Shown: positions 28,384 through 34,941 of the stretch, one piece after another
Layout of the letters: every line of letters starts with the position of its first letter
Position numbering within the stretch: the stretch's first letter is position 1
Source of the DNA: Roseiarcus sp963772555
Lineage (GTDB): Bacteria > Pseudomonadota > Alphaproteobacteria > Rhizobiales > Beijerinckiaceae
Direction of reading: 5' to 3'
DNA length: 64,000 bases
Assembly: GCA_963772555.1 (NCBI GenBank)
Contig: CAVYXQ010000028.1
Span: 62,001-126,000 of the forward strand
Program-made: the position numbers and the translations under genes
The notes under the pieces: model-generated
Database searches by the model: none
The model's input: the letters and a program-made list of their open reading frames with translations, nothing else
What the model was told of the DNA's origin: nothing

Positions 28384-28701
28384 TCAGGCGGCTCTCTTCG
28401 TCGCGGCGACAGCGCCTTCGATCACGCCCATGACGTCGGATTCCTTCATGATCAACAGGTCCTCGCCGTCGATCTTGACTTCCGTGCCCGACCATTTGCC
28501 GAACAGCACCCGGTCGCCTGCTTTCAGTTCCAGAGGCTCAAGCTTGCCGCTTTCGTCGCGGGCGCCCGGCCCGACGGCAATGACTTCGCCCTCCTGGGGC
28601 TTCTCCTTGACGCTGTCGGGAATAAATATTCCGCCCTTCGTCTTGTTCTCGCCCTCGATACGGCGGATGACGATGCGGTCGTGTAGCGGTCGGAATTTCA
28701 T
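28384..28701 (-). CDS. groES: 10-kDa co-chaperonin GroES
   Basis: 105 residues: MKFRPLHDRIVIRRIEGENK, the mobile loop around KTKGGIFIPDSVKEKPQEGE, and VLFGKWSGTEVKIDGEDLLI. It caps the GroEL ring. The C-terminus (GVIEGAVAATKRAA) is about 8-10 residues longer than in E. coli, as is usual in alphaproteobacteria with several groESL copies. It is the first gene of groESL; CIRCE lies 92 bp upstream of the ATG. Confidence 0.97.
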   Translation of the reverse strand: MKFRPLHDRIVIRRIEGENKTKGGIFIPDSVKEKPQEGEVIAVGPGARDESGKLEPLELKAGDRVLFGKWSGTEVKIDGEDLLIMKESDVMGVIEGAVAATKRAA

Positions 28702-28793
28702 GGATCACGCTTTCCGTCGGATCGCGTAGCCCGGCTCACGAGCAATTGCCCCGGCTTCTCGGCAGCAGTCCGACGTGGCTAACATGGCGATGA

Positions 28794-28820
28794 TTGGCAC
28801 TCGTTACAAGGGAGTGCTAA
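28794..28820 (-). promoter_or_regulatory. CIRCE operator (HrcA-binding site)
   Basis: TTGGCACTC (28794-28802), nine bases, GAGTGCTAA (28812-28820). This is the CIRCE inverted repeat TTAGCACTC-N9-GAGTGCTAA with one substitution in the left arm. It sits upstream of groES and predicts repression by HrcA, released on heat shock. Confidence 0.93.
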
Positions 28821-29022
28821 CAATTCGGGGCTTTGAACCTCCTAATCATTCCGATTGGCTGTCGCTGCGCATCGGTCTGATCCCGGCCTGTCGGCTTCGT
28901 TGAAACCTGCGTGATGGGCGGCGCCAGGGCTTCCTGGGCAGGAACAAGCCCCAAGGGGCCACGTTGAGCCGCCACGCAAGAATGTCCGTAAGCGTCATTC
29001 GGCGAAATTCGGGAGACTTTGC

Positions 29023-29430
29023 ATGAAAGCCAAACTGTTTGGAGCCTTAGCCATCGTGATTCTTCCCTCCATCGCGCTGGCGGCGTCAGGGGCCGGCGCT
29101 GCAGGCGGCGCAGGAACGGGGGCGGCCGGGTCGGGGGCTGCCTGAACCGGCGCCGCTGCTGGTCCTGGCGCGACCGGCGGGAACGGCGCCGGGGCGACGG
29201 GAAGCGGGGGCGCTTCGCCGGCGGGCAGCCCGACCGCCAACACGGGCAGCAATCTGCCCGAAACCGGAGCCGTCAACCGCCCCACGACGGGCGCGACAGG
29301 AACGGGCGGCGCGATGACCAGTCCTGACATGACCAACCCTGCGGTCGGGGCCGGCGGCGCTGGCAATCCGGCAAGAACCAACGGCGCGGCCTCGGGCACA
29401 GGCACGACCGGAACGCGCACAACGCCCTGA
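29023..29430 (+). pseudogene. Secreted Gly/Ala/Thr-rich protein interrupted by in-frame TGA
   Basis: The frame opens at ATG 29023 after a GGGAGA ribosome binding site with a clean signal peptide (MKAKLFGALAIVILPSIALA), then a Gly/Ala run up to TGA at 29143-29145 (codon 41). The same frame then stays open for another 94 codons (TGAAGPGATGGNGAGATG and on to GTGTTGTRTTP) and ends at TGA 29428-29430, immediately before a terminator. The composition is identical on both sides of the stop, so the TGA interrupts one protein; GGA to TGA would be a single change. It could be a nonsense mutation, a read error, or a stop that is read through. Low-complexity secreted proteins of this type have no known function. 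Confidence 0.65.
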
Positions 29431-29453
29431 ACGCCTTGAAGCGATCGAAGAAA

Positions 29454-29477
29454 CGCCCTGCCCGAGGGGGCAGGGCG
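29454..29477 (+). terminator. Intrinsic terminator
   Basis: CGCCCTGCC (29454-29462), six bases, GGCAGGGCG (29469-29477), then ACTTTTC. It lies 24 bp after the end of the interrupted secreted ORF. It may also serve the CsbD gene arriving on the minus strand. Confidence 0.75.
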
Positions 29478-29535
29478 ACTTTTCAGTGAAAGGGTTTCTG
29501 CGCGCTTCATCAGCGCGGCGGGACGATAGGCGTGG

Positions 29536-29739
29536 TCACCAGGTCTGGCGGCCCCACCAGTCGTCGACCTGCTGCTTGACCTGATCCTTCTGGATCCCGT
29601 AGCGCTCCTGGATCTTGCCTTCCAGCTGTTCGCGCTGCCCGTTGATCGCAGTCAGGTCGTCGTCGGTCAACTTGCCCCACTGTTCTTTGACCTTGCCCTT
29701 GATTTGCTTCCAGTTTCCTTCGAAGCGGTTCGAATCCAT
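29536..29739 (-). CDS. CsbD-family stress protein
   Basis: 67 residues from ATG 29739: MDSNRFEGNWKQIKGKVKEQ, WGKLTDDDLTAINGQREQLE, GKIQERYGIQKDQVKQQVDD, ending WWGRQTW. This is the complete CsbD fold (helix bundle with the WKQxKGKVKExWGKLTDDDL signature). In Bacillus csbD is a sigma-B general stress gene; in alphaproteobacteria the family is commonly in the EcfG regulon. The longer open frame to 29811 would start inside the promoter, so the internal ATG is right. The predicted EcfG promoter at 29793-29817 lies 54 bp upstream. Confidence 0.93.
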   Translation of the reverse strand: MDSNRFEGNWKQIKGKVKEQWGKLTDDDLTAINGQREQLEGKIQERYGIQKDQVKQQVDDWWGRQTW

Positions 29740-29790
29740 CACTTGATCTCCTTGTCCTCTTTGGGCTCCAGCAGTCCCAAAGCCTGGATT

Positions 29791-29817
29791 GGAACCTTCG
29801 GCGCGCGCCATTGTTCC
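29791..29817. promoter_or_regulatory. Symmetric EcfG-type promoter serving divergent genes
   Basis: GGAAC (29791-29795), 17 bases, GTTCC (29813-29817). Read leftwards: GGAAC-N16-GGTT (-10 at 29793-29796), 54 bp before CsbD. Read rightwards: GGAAC-N16-TGTT (-10 at 29812-29815), 81 bp before the gene at 29896. The -35 box of each direction overlaps the -10 box of the other. The consensus for EcfG is GGAAC-N16/17-CGTT, so each -10 has one mismatch. Confidence 0.6.
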
Positions 29818-29895
29818 CTTCTCTCACCGAGACCGATCCGCAGCGGCAGGGAGGATCCGCGCCGCAATTTCGCCAATCGCGGAGGACTTTTGGTC

Positions 29896-30132
29896 ATGAC
29901 CATCATCGCCTACAAGGTCGCGCCGGACGGCGATCAGTGGTCGCTGTCCCGCGACGGCAAGCCCGGCATGAGCTACGTGACGCAGGAAGCGGCCTTCGAG
30001 GTCGCGGTCGGCGAGGCCGGCGGCGACTTGCGGTCCGGCCATGACATCGTGATCGAGGTCGTCGCCGCCACCGATCCGGCCGGCGCGCGCGACCGCGGCG
30101 GCGTGCCGATCGAAGGGGACGGCTTCCCCTGA
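29896..30132 (+). CDS. Hypothetical protein
   Basis: 78 residues from ATG 29896: MTIIAYKVAPDGDQWSLSRD, then GMSYVTQEAAFEVAVGEAGG, DLRSGHDIVIEVVAAT and a Gly/Asp-rich tail. It resembles DUF2188-like small proteins (WxVxxDGxxxxSxxxxxTQxxAxxxA). It is soluble with no signal peptide. It is divergent from csbD and shares the symmetric EcfG-type promoter, suggesting stress induction. The MgtC-like gene follows 15 bp downstream and is probably cotranscribed. Confidence 0.75.
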   Translation: MTIIAYKVAPDGDQWSLSRDGKPGMSYVTQEAAFEVAVGEAGGDLRSGHDIVIEVVAATDPAGARDRGGVPIEGDGFP

Positions 30133-30147
30133 GCCGAGCCAGACCCG

Positions 30148-30829
30148 ATGCCGGTGACGCTGACCACGCTCGATGTCGGGCTTCGCATCGCTCTTACGCT
30201 CCTGCGGTTCGACCGCAGCGCCGAGGGCCATCCGGCGGGGGTGAAGACCACGCTGCTCGTGGCGCTTGCCGCCTGTCTGGCGATGCTGCAGGCGAATTGG
30301 CTGCTGCCGACCGCCGGCAAGGCCCCGAGCTCGTTCGTCACCCTGGATCTCATGCGCTTGCCGCTCGGCATTCTGACCGGAGTCGGCTTCATCGGCGGGG
30401 GCGCGATTCTCCGGCGCGGCAATGCCGTCGTCGGGCTGACGACGGCGGCGACGCTCTGGTTCGTCACGGTGATCGGCCTGTGTTTCGGCGGCGGCCAGCT
30501 GACGCTCGGGGTCATCGGCGCGTTCCTCGGCATCGGGATTCTCAGAGTCGTGAAGGCGCTCGAGCAGCGCCTCGTTGAAGAGCGGCCGGCCGAACTGACG
30601 ATCAAATGGCGCGCCGACGGCTTCGACCTCGACGCTGCGCTGGCGGCGGTCGACTCGGCAGGCTTGCGGCTGCGCAGAATTCGCCATCAAGCACGATGGC
30701 GCCGCGGGCGCCGACGAACTGCGCTGTTTCGTGCGGCGGCGAAGCTCGCCCGGGGACCACAGCGTTCCCGCGGAACTGGCGAACCTCAGCCAGAGATCGG
30801 GCGTGCTGGCGTGGGAATGGAAGGAATAG
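30148..30829 (+). pseudogene. MgtC/SapB-family membrane protein gene with frameshift
   Basis: The first frame encodes the MgtC/SapB membrane domain: GHPAGVKTTLLVALAACLAM, PLGILTGVGFIGGGAILRRG, VGLTTAATLWFVTVIGLCFG. After DSAGLRLRR (about 30680) it turns into Arg-rich nonsense running to 31101, while the +1 frame continues sensibly (EFAIKHDGAAGADELRCFVR, ending SGVLAWEWKE) to TAG 30827-30829, which matches the usual small C-terminal domain. One extra base between about 30670 and 30690 explains this. The N-terminus also seems to lack about six residues before FDRSAEG, where the family has a glycine-containing turn. MgtC proteins inhibit F-type ATP synthase or modulate membrane potential. It is probably inactive, unless these are read errors. 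Confidence 0.75.
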
Positions 30830-30858
30830 CGTCCGCCTTTCTCCCTTCCTCGGCCCAT

Positions 30859-30884
30859 GGAACTCCGCCCTGCGGTTCGGCGTT
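30859..30884 (+). promoter_or_regulatory. EcfG-type promoter of the DUF3175 gene
   Basis: GGAAC (30859-30863), 17 bases, CGTT (30881-30884): an exact match to the EcfG consensus. The -10 ends 34 bp before ATG 30918. Confidence 0.75.
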
Positions 30885-30917
30885 TCGAGCGCGACAAACG
30901 ATGCAGGAGCGGGCCCC

Positions 30918-31205
30918 ATGCCCGGGCGGCGCAAGAGACGATGGTCGCAGGAGGTCACGACGCATTCCGACGCACTCGACCTCGAGACGGATGTGTTCAA
31001 CAAGTCCGACCCCGCCGACATCGCCGCCTCGCTCAAGCATTCGGCCGAGGCGAGCGACCGGCGCAAGTCCACGCCCTATCGCTCCGCCATGTCGATGCTG
31101 ACCTTCTACATCAACCGCGCCGGGCATAACCTTCCGGCGCGGCGCAAGCGAACGCTGGAGGCGGCCAAGGGAAAGCTGCGCGAGCTTTTCGGCCGCAATG
31201 GCTAG
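30918..31205 (+). CDS. DUF3175 protein
   Basis: 95 residues from ATG 30918: MPGRRKRRWSQEVTTHSDAL, DLETDVFNKSDPADIAASLK, HSAEASDRRKSTPYRSAMSM, LTFYINRAGHNLPARRKRTL. This is the complete DUF3175 pattern (WSxxVTxxSxALDLExxVFxxxDPxxIAxSLKxSA and PYxSAMSMLxFYINRAGxxL). The function is unknown, but the family is recurrent next to stress and DNA-repair genes. Very basic ends suggest nucleic-acid contact (inference). The upstream part of the open frame belongs to the broken mgtC region. It has an exact EcfG-type promoter 34 bp upstream. Confidence 0.9.
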   Translation: MPGRRKRRWSQEVTTHSDALDLETDVFNKSDPADIAASLKHSAEASDRRKSTPYRSAMSMLTFYINRAGHNLPARRKRTLEAAKGKLRELFGRNG

Positions 31206-31303
31206 CGGATTTTTCCTTTCGAAAGAGGATCGCCATGGCGGGCGCCGCCGCCGGAACTGCAAGGGCGCGCGGCGGCTGAGCCTGCGCTGACAAGGGGAAA
31301 GCC

Positions 31304-32242
31304 ATGGCTGACAATCTCACGGCCGATGATCCTTTGCCGGAATCGGCCGAGCCGTGCGAGCCGGCGCTCAGGAATCCGCGCACCGCCTATCCCCGTCCGC
31401 CCTTTCCTCCCCAGCAGCAGGCATGGCCGGGCCTGGCGCTCAAGATGACGCCGAAGCCGGATCACGGCGAGACGAGCTACAGGGGCTCGGGCAAGATGGC
31501 GGGACGCAAGGCGCTGATCACCGGGGGCGATTCCGGCATCGGCCGCGCCGCGGCGATCGCCTTTGCCCGCGAAGGCGCGGATGTCGCTTTCGGCTACGTC
31601 GCCGACGAGGAGCCGGACGCAGCGGAAGTGGTTGAGCTCATCCGCGCGGAAGGGCGCAAGGCCGTGCCGCTGCCCGGCGACATCCGCGACGAAGCCTTCT
31701 GCGAGAAGCTCGTCGCCGACGCGGTGCGCGAGCTCGGCGGTCTCGACGTCCTCGTCAGCAATGCGGCGAAGCAGCACGCCGTCGAGTCGCTGACCGACAT
31801 TTCGACCGAGCAGTTCGACGCGACCTTCAAGACCAACGTCTACGCCATGTTCTGGATCGTCAGGGCGGCGCTGCCGCACCTGCGGCCCGGCGCGTCGATC
31901 GTCTTCACCACCTCGATCAACGCCTACGACCCTGCCGAGGATCTGCTCGACTACGCCGCGACCAAGGCGGCGATCATGAACTTCTGCAAGGGGCTGGCGA
32001 AGCAGCTGGCGAACAAGGGCATCCGCGTCAACGCCGTCGCGCCGGGCCCGTTCTGGACGCCGTTGCAGCCGAGCGGCGGACAAAAGCCCGAGGCGCTGGC
32101 GTCGTTCGGCGCCAATACGCCGATGGGACGGCCGGGGCAGCCGGCGGAACTCGCGCCGATCTACGTGCTGCTCGCTTCGGCCGACAGCAGCTACGCGACC
32201 GGACAGATCTACGCCGCCACCGGCGGCCGCGGGGGACCTTGA
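31304..32242 (+). CDS. SDR-family oxidoreductase (YhxC/YhdF-like)
   Basis: 312 residues. A 45-residue N-terminal extension rich in Pro (PRTAYPRPPFPPQQQAWPGL, MTPKPDHGETSYRGSGKMAG) is characteristic of the stress-linked SDRs such as YhxD and GsiB-adjacent enzymes. The Rossmann motif is ALITGGDSGIGRAAAIAFAR. The catalytic set is Asn (VSNAAKQ), Ser (FTTSINAYDP) and Tyr-x-x-x-Lys (LDYAATKAAIM). It reduces or oxidises an unknown carbonyl or alcohol with NAD(P). The ribosome binding site GGGGAAAG precedes the ATG. The next gene follows 92 bp downstream. Confidence 0.9.
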   Translation: MADNLTADDPLPESAEPCEPALRNPRTAYPRPPFPPQQQAWPGLALKMTPKPDHGETSYRGSGKMAGRKALITGGDSGIGRAAAIAFAREGADVAFGYVADEEPDAAEVVELIRAEGRKAVPLPGDIRDEAFCEKLVADAVRELGGLDVLVSNAAKQHAVESLTDISTEQFDATFKTNVYAMFWIVRAALPHLRPGASIVFTTSINAYDPAEDLLDYAATKAAIMNFCKGLAKQLANKGIRVNAVAPGPFWTPLQPSGGQKPEALASFGANTPMGRPGQPAELAPIYVLLASADSSYATGQIYAATGGRGGP

Positions 32243-32334
32243 TCGCCGGTCGGCGACCTCGAGCGCTTGCGGAAAAAAGCTTGCGCGCCTCCAGCGTGCG
32301 AGGCGGGCGCCGAGAAAACGATAGGAGAAGCCGT

Positions 32335-32514
32335 ATGGCCCGAGCGCATCCCGCCGACGAGGACGCCGAGACCCCGCAGCCGCACGAGCCGGACCGCGAA
32401 AAACGCCAGCCCTACAGCAAGGAGCACGAGGAGTATTCCGGCGCTGGCGTGGTCAAGCCGCCCAAGGAGCAGGTCGGCAAGCGCGACGATGGGAAGCCGC
32501 CGCGCAAACCCTGA
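32335..32514 (+). CDS. Small hydrophilic hypothetical protein
   Basis: 59 residues from ATG 32335, after AGGAGAAG: MARAHPADEDAETPQPHEPD, REKRQPYSKEHEEYSGAGVV, KPPKEQVGKRDDGKPPRKP. It is almost entirely charged residues and proline with no hydrophobic core, so it is predicted disordered, like hydrophilin-type stress proteins (inference). The strong ribosome binding site supports it as a real gene. It ends 4 bp from the convergent PfpI gene. Confidence 0.6.
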   Translation: MARAHPADEDAETPQPHEPDREKRQPYSKEHEEYSGAGVVKPPKEQVGKRDDGKPPRKP

Positions 32515-32518
32515 CGGG

Positions 32519-33082
32519 CTACTCGGCTGCGCGGCTCTGCCTGACGCGCTTTTCCAGTTGCTCCGCGATCTTCGCCGTGAACGCCATAAGATCGTCGGGC
32601 TTACGGCTGGTGATGAATTTGCCGTCGACGACGACTTCCTCGTCCACCCAGTCGGCGCCGGCGTTCTCGACGTCCACGCGAACGGACGGCCACGACGTCA
32701 TCTTGCGGTCCTTGCAGGCGTCGGCCTGCACGAGCAGCCACGGCCCGTGGCAGACTGCGGCGACCAGCTTGTCGCTGTCGATGAAGGCGCTGACGACGCC
32801 CATTGCGTCGTCATCGATCCGGAGCTTGTCGGGATTGAGGACGCCGCCGGGGATGACGAGCGCGTCGTAGACATCCGGCTCGACGTCGGAGATCTTGAGG
32901 TCCGCCGGCTGGGTGTCGCCCCAGTCGGTCAGGTTCCAGGCGCGGATGGATTGTCCGGTCGGCGTCGCGACCTCGACCTGCGCGCCCTTCTTGCGCAGTT
33001 CGTCGCGCGGCGTCGTCAGCTCGACCTGCTCGACGCCGTCGGTGCAGATCATGAGGATTCGAGCGTCCTGAATTTTTGGCAT
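32519..33082 (-). CDS. DJ-1/PfpI-family protein (YhbO/PfpI type)
   Basis: 187 residues: MPKIQDARILMICTDGVEQV, ELTTPRDELRKKGAQVEVAT, ALVIPGGVLNPDKLRIDDDA, AVCHGPWLLVQADACKDRKM. The nucleophile Cys lies in AAVCHGPW at about residue 110 with the following His, and the acidic partner is in DGVEQVELTTP, so the active site is complete. PfpI/YhbO proteins act as glyoxalase III or on glycated proteins and nucleotides, and are stress induced. It is divergent from the DNA glycosylase UdgX across a symmetric EcfG-type site. Confidence 0.92.
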   Translation of the reverse strand: MPKIQDARILMICTDGVEQVELTTPRDELRKKGAQVEVATPTGQSIRAWNLTDWGDTQPADLKISDVEPDVYDALVIPGGVLNPDKLRIDDDAMGVVSAFIDSDKLVAAVCHGPWLLVQADACKDRKMTSWPSVRVDVENAGADWVDEEVVVDGKFITSRKPDDLMAFTAKIAEQLEKRVRQSRAAE

Positions 33083-33112
33083 GGGCCTTCTCCGGCAACG
33101 CCCGCCCGCGAC

Positions 33113-33139
33113 GGAACGAGGAGCGCTTGAGATTGTTCC
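33113..33139. promoter_or_regulatory. Symmetric EcfG-type promoter between PfpI and udgX
   Basis: GGAAC (33113-33117), 17 bases, GTTCC (33135-33139). Leftwards it is an exact GGAAC-N16-CGTT (-10 at 33115-33118), 33 bp before the PfpI ATG. Rightwards it is GGAAC-N16-TGTT (-10 at 33134-33137), 38 bp before the UdgX ATG. It has the same architecture as the element at 29791-29817. Confidence 0.72.
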
Positions 33140-33174
33140 AGCGAGCTTCCCTTCTCCAGATCGGTCACGCCCTC

Positions 33175-33819
33175 ATGACAGACGACACGTCAGCCCGGAT
33201 CGAGGAATTGCGGCGCGAGGCGGCCTCGTGTCGCGCCTGCCCCTTGTGGGAAAAGGCCACCCAGACGGTGTTCGGCGAAGGGCCGGCGGAAGCCGATATT
33301 CTCTTCGTCGGCGAACAGCCGGGCGACCGCGAGGATCGCGTCGGGCGGCCGTTCGTCGGTCCCGCCGGTCTCATGCTCGACAAGGCGCTGGCGGAGGCCG
33401 GGGTCGATCGCGAGCGCGCCTATGTCACCAATGCAGTCAAGCATTTCAAGTTCGAGCCGCGCGGCAAGCTGAGATTGCACAAGAAGCCGAACGCCGGCGA
33501 GATCAATGTCTGCAAGCGATGGCTCCTCGCCGAGATCGAGGTCCTGAAGCCGCGGCTTGTCGTAGCGCTCGGCGCGACCGCGGCGCAGAGTCTCGCCGGG
33601 CGGCCGGTCGCGATCGGGGCCAATCGCGGGGCTACGCTCCTTCTGGCGAACGGCCTGGGCGTGTTCGTGACGGTGCATCCGTCGTCGCTGCTGCGCGTTC
33701 CCGACGAGGAGGCGAAACGGAACGCTTATGCGGAGTTCGTCAAGGATTTGCGCGCGGTCGGCGCGCTGGCTGCGCAAGGCGACCGCTCCGCCGCGCGGGG
33801 GCGCTCAATGGGCCTTTGA
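33175..33819 (+). CDS. udgX: UdgX-type uracil-DNA glycosylase
   Basis: 214 residues from ATG 33175. The iron-sulfur uracil-DNA glycosylase fold has Cys19 and Cys22 (SCRACPLW) and Cys113, motif I GEQPGDREDRVGRPFVGPAG (residues 46-65) and the HPSSLLR motif near 169-175. The diagnostic UdgX insertion (R-loop) follows NAVKHFKFEPRGKLRLHKKP. It includes His102 at the position of the histidine that in mycobacterial UdgX (loop KRRIH) covalently traps the abasic sugar after uracil excision. Here the loop is KLRLH, so the key His is kept and the basic residues vary. Role: binding or sealing uracil-containing DNA. It has a shared EcfG-type promoter. Confidence 0.9.
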   Translation: MTDDTSARIEELRREAASCRACPLWEKATQTVFGEGPAEADILFVGEQPGDREDRVGRPFVGPAGLMLDKALAEAGVDRERAYVTNAVKHFKFEPRGKLRLHKKPNAGEINVCKRWLLAEIEVLKPRLVVALGATAAQSLAGRPVAIGANRGATLLLANGLGVFVTVHPSSLLRVPDEEAKRNAYAEFVKDLRAVGALAAQGDRSAARGRSMGL

Positions 33820-33891
33820 GCGCGCGCGGCGGAATTCCTGTTCGGCGGGCCGGGAAAGGTCGGCGGCCCGTTCCTTGATCGCGTGTTGCGT

Positions 33892-34428
33892 TCAGCTTCT
33901 GCTGGCGGTCCACTGCCCGCCGTACTTGAACTCGGGCGCGGCCTTCAGCTGCTCCTTGGTGGCGTTCATGGTGGCGCGCCAGGTCCTGTTTTTCTGGTCG
34001 AACTTGATTTCCACCGAAGCCGGCTCGACCAACACATAGTGCGTGCCCATCCCGAGAAAGCCGCCGACCGACAGGACGTAGGCGACAATCTTCTTCGAGG
34101 GATCGACGGCGAGGTCGTGGATCTGGCCGATGTTGTTGTTGCGGTCGTTGTAGACATCGAGGCCGACGACATTCGAGCTCAGCATGTCGTCCTTCTTGAG
34201 ACGAACGAAGCTCGGCCCGTTCGCCCCGGCCCGCGGCGCGGCCGCCAGAGGCGCGTTCGCCGGCGGGTTCACGCCGTTCGGATTGGCGCCGGGAGGCGGC
34301 GGGGCGGGCGCGACATTCACGGTCGGATTGGCGCCGTTCGTCGTCACGCCCGGCGCTGTAATCTGAGCCAGCGCCGGGGCGCCGGCGAGAGCGCTGACCG
34401 CGACCGTGGCCAGGAAGAACTTGCGCAT
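33892..34428 (-). CDS. Secreted PRC-barrel domain protein
   Basis: 178 residues from ATG 34428. Signal peptide MRKFFLATVAVSALAGAPALA, then a Pro/Ala/Asn-rich linker (about 22-70, with APAPPPPGANPNGVNPPANA), then a PRC-barrel domain (about 75-165; LSSNVVGLDVYNDRNNNIGQ, IHDLAVDPSKKIVAYVLSVG, GFLGMGTHYVLVEPASVEIK). It is probably periplasmic. PRC-barrel proteins of this kind are frequent in the alphaproteobacterial general stress regulon. It converges with udgX. A near-consensus EcfG promoter lies 33 bp upstream. Confidence 0.88.
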   Translation of the reverse strand: MRKFFLATVAVSALAGAPALAQITAPGVTTNGANPTVNVAPAPPPPGANPNGVNPPANAPLAAAPRAGANGPSFVRLKKDDMLSSNVVGLDVYNDRNNNIGQIHDLAVDPSKKIVAYVLSVGGFLGMGTHYVLVEPASVEIKFDQKNRTWRATMNATKEQLKAAPEFKYGGQWTASRS

Positions 34429-34460
34429 GGAAACACTCCTGCAAACTGAGAGTTTCCGGT

Positions 34461-34485
34461 AACCCGAGCCCGTCGGGAAAGTTCC
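34461..34485 (-). promoter_or_regulatory. EcfG-type promoter of the PRC-barrel gene
   Basis: On the minus strand GGAAC (34481-34485), 16 bases, GGTT (34461-34464), 33 bp before ATG 34428. One mismatch in the -10. Confidence 0.55.
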
Positions 34486-34650
34486 GCCTGGGGTTGGCGG
34501 GCCGCGCCGCATTCCTGCGGTTGATGTTCTTCCCGGTTCGCCGATTTCCTGTCCGGCGGCGTTAGCCCGGCGCCCTGCGCGGCCTTCGGAACAAACGCCG
34601 GTTCGCTGGCATTTCATCGTCAGGGCGCAGCGCAAGGACGCCACCAATCC

Positions 34651-34881
34651 ATGCCGACGCCACAGCCGAACAATCCGCTGCCCGCGCCCGACCCGGACGT
34701 CGTGCATCCGCCTCAGCCCGCGCCGCCCGACGTCAACCGGCCGCCGACGCCGCTGGAGACGCCCGAGCGCGATGTCCCCGACGGCGTGCCGGATCAGGCG
34801 CCCCGCGACGTTCCGCCTGCCGCGCCGCCGCGTGAGATTCCGCCCGGTTCCCCGTTGGAGGTCCCGCCCACGCCGGACTGA
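34651..34881 (+). CDS. Proline-rich hypothetical protein
   Basis: 76 residues: MPTPQPNNPLPAPDPDVVHP, PQPAPPDVNRPPTPLETPER, DVPDGVPDQAPRDVPPAAPP. Over a third of the residues are proline, with acidic residues between, so the chain is extended and disordered. Similar short Pro/Asp-rich ORFs are annotated in stress clusters of Hyphomicrobiales. No ribosome binding site stands out, so confidence is moderate. Confidence 0.5.
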   Translation: MPTPQPNNPLPAPDPDVVHPPQPAPPDVNRPPTPLETPERDVPDGVPDQAPRDVPPAAPPREIPPGSPLEVPPTPD

Positions 34882-34941
34882 GGCGGTCGAGTTTTTCGTG
34901 GCTGGCGGGGTTCACGCCGCACACCGTCATTGGAGTTTGAA

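Noticed and set aside
34590..34620. EcfG-type promoter before the proline-rich gene (GGAAC at about 34589)
   Set aside because: No NGTT box at 16 or 17 bases downstream of that GGAAC.
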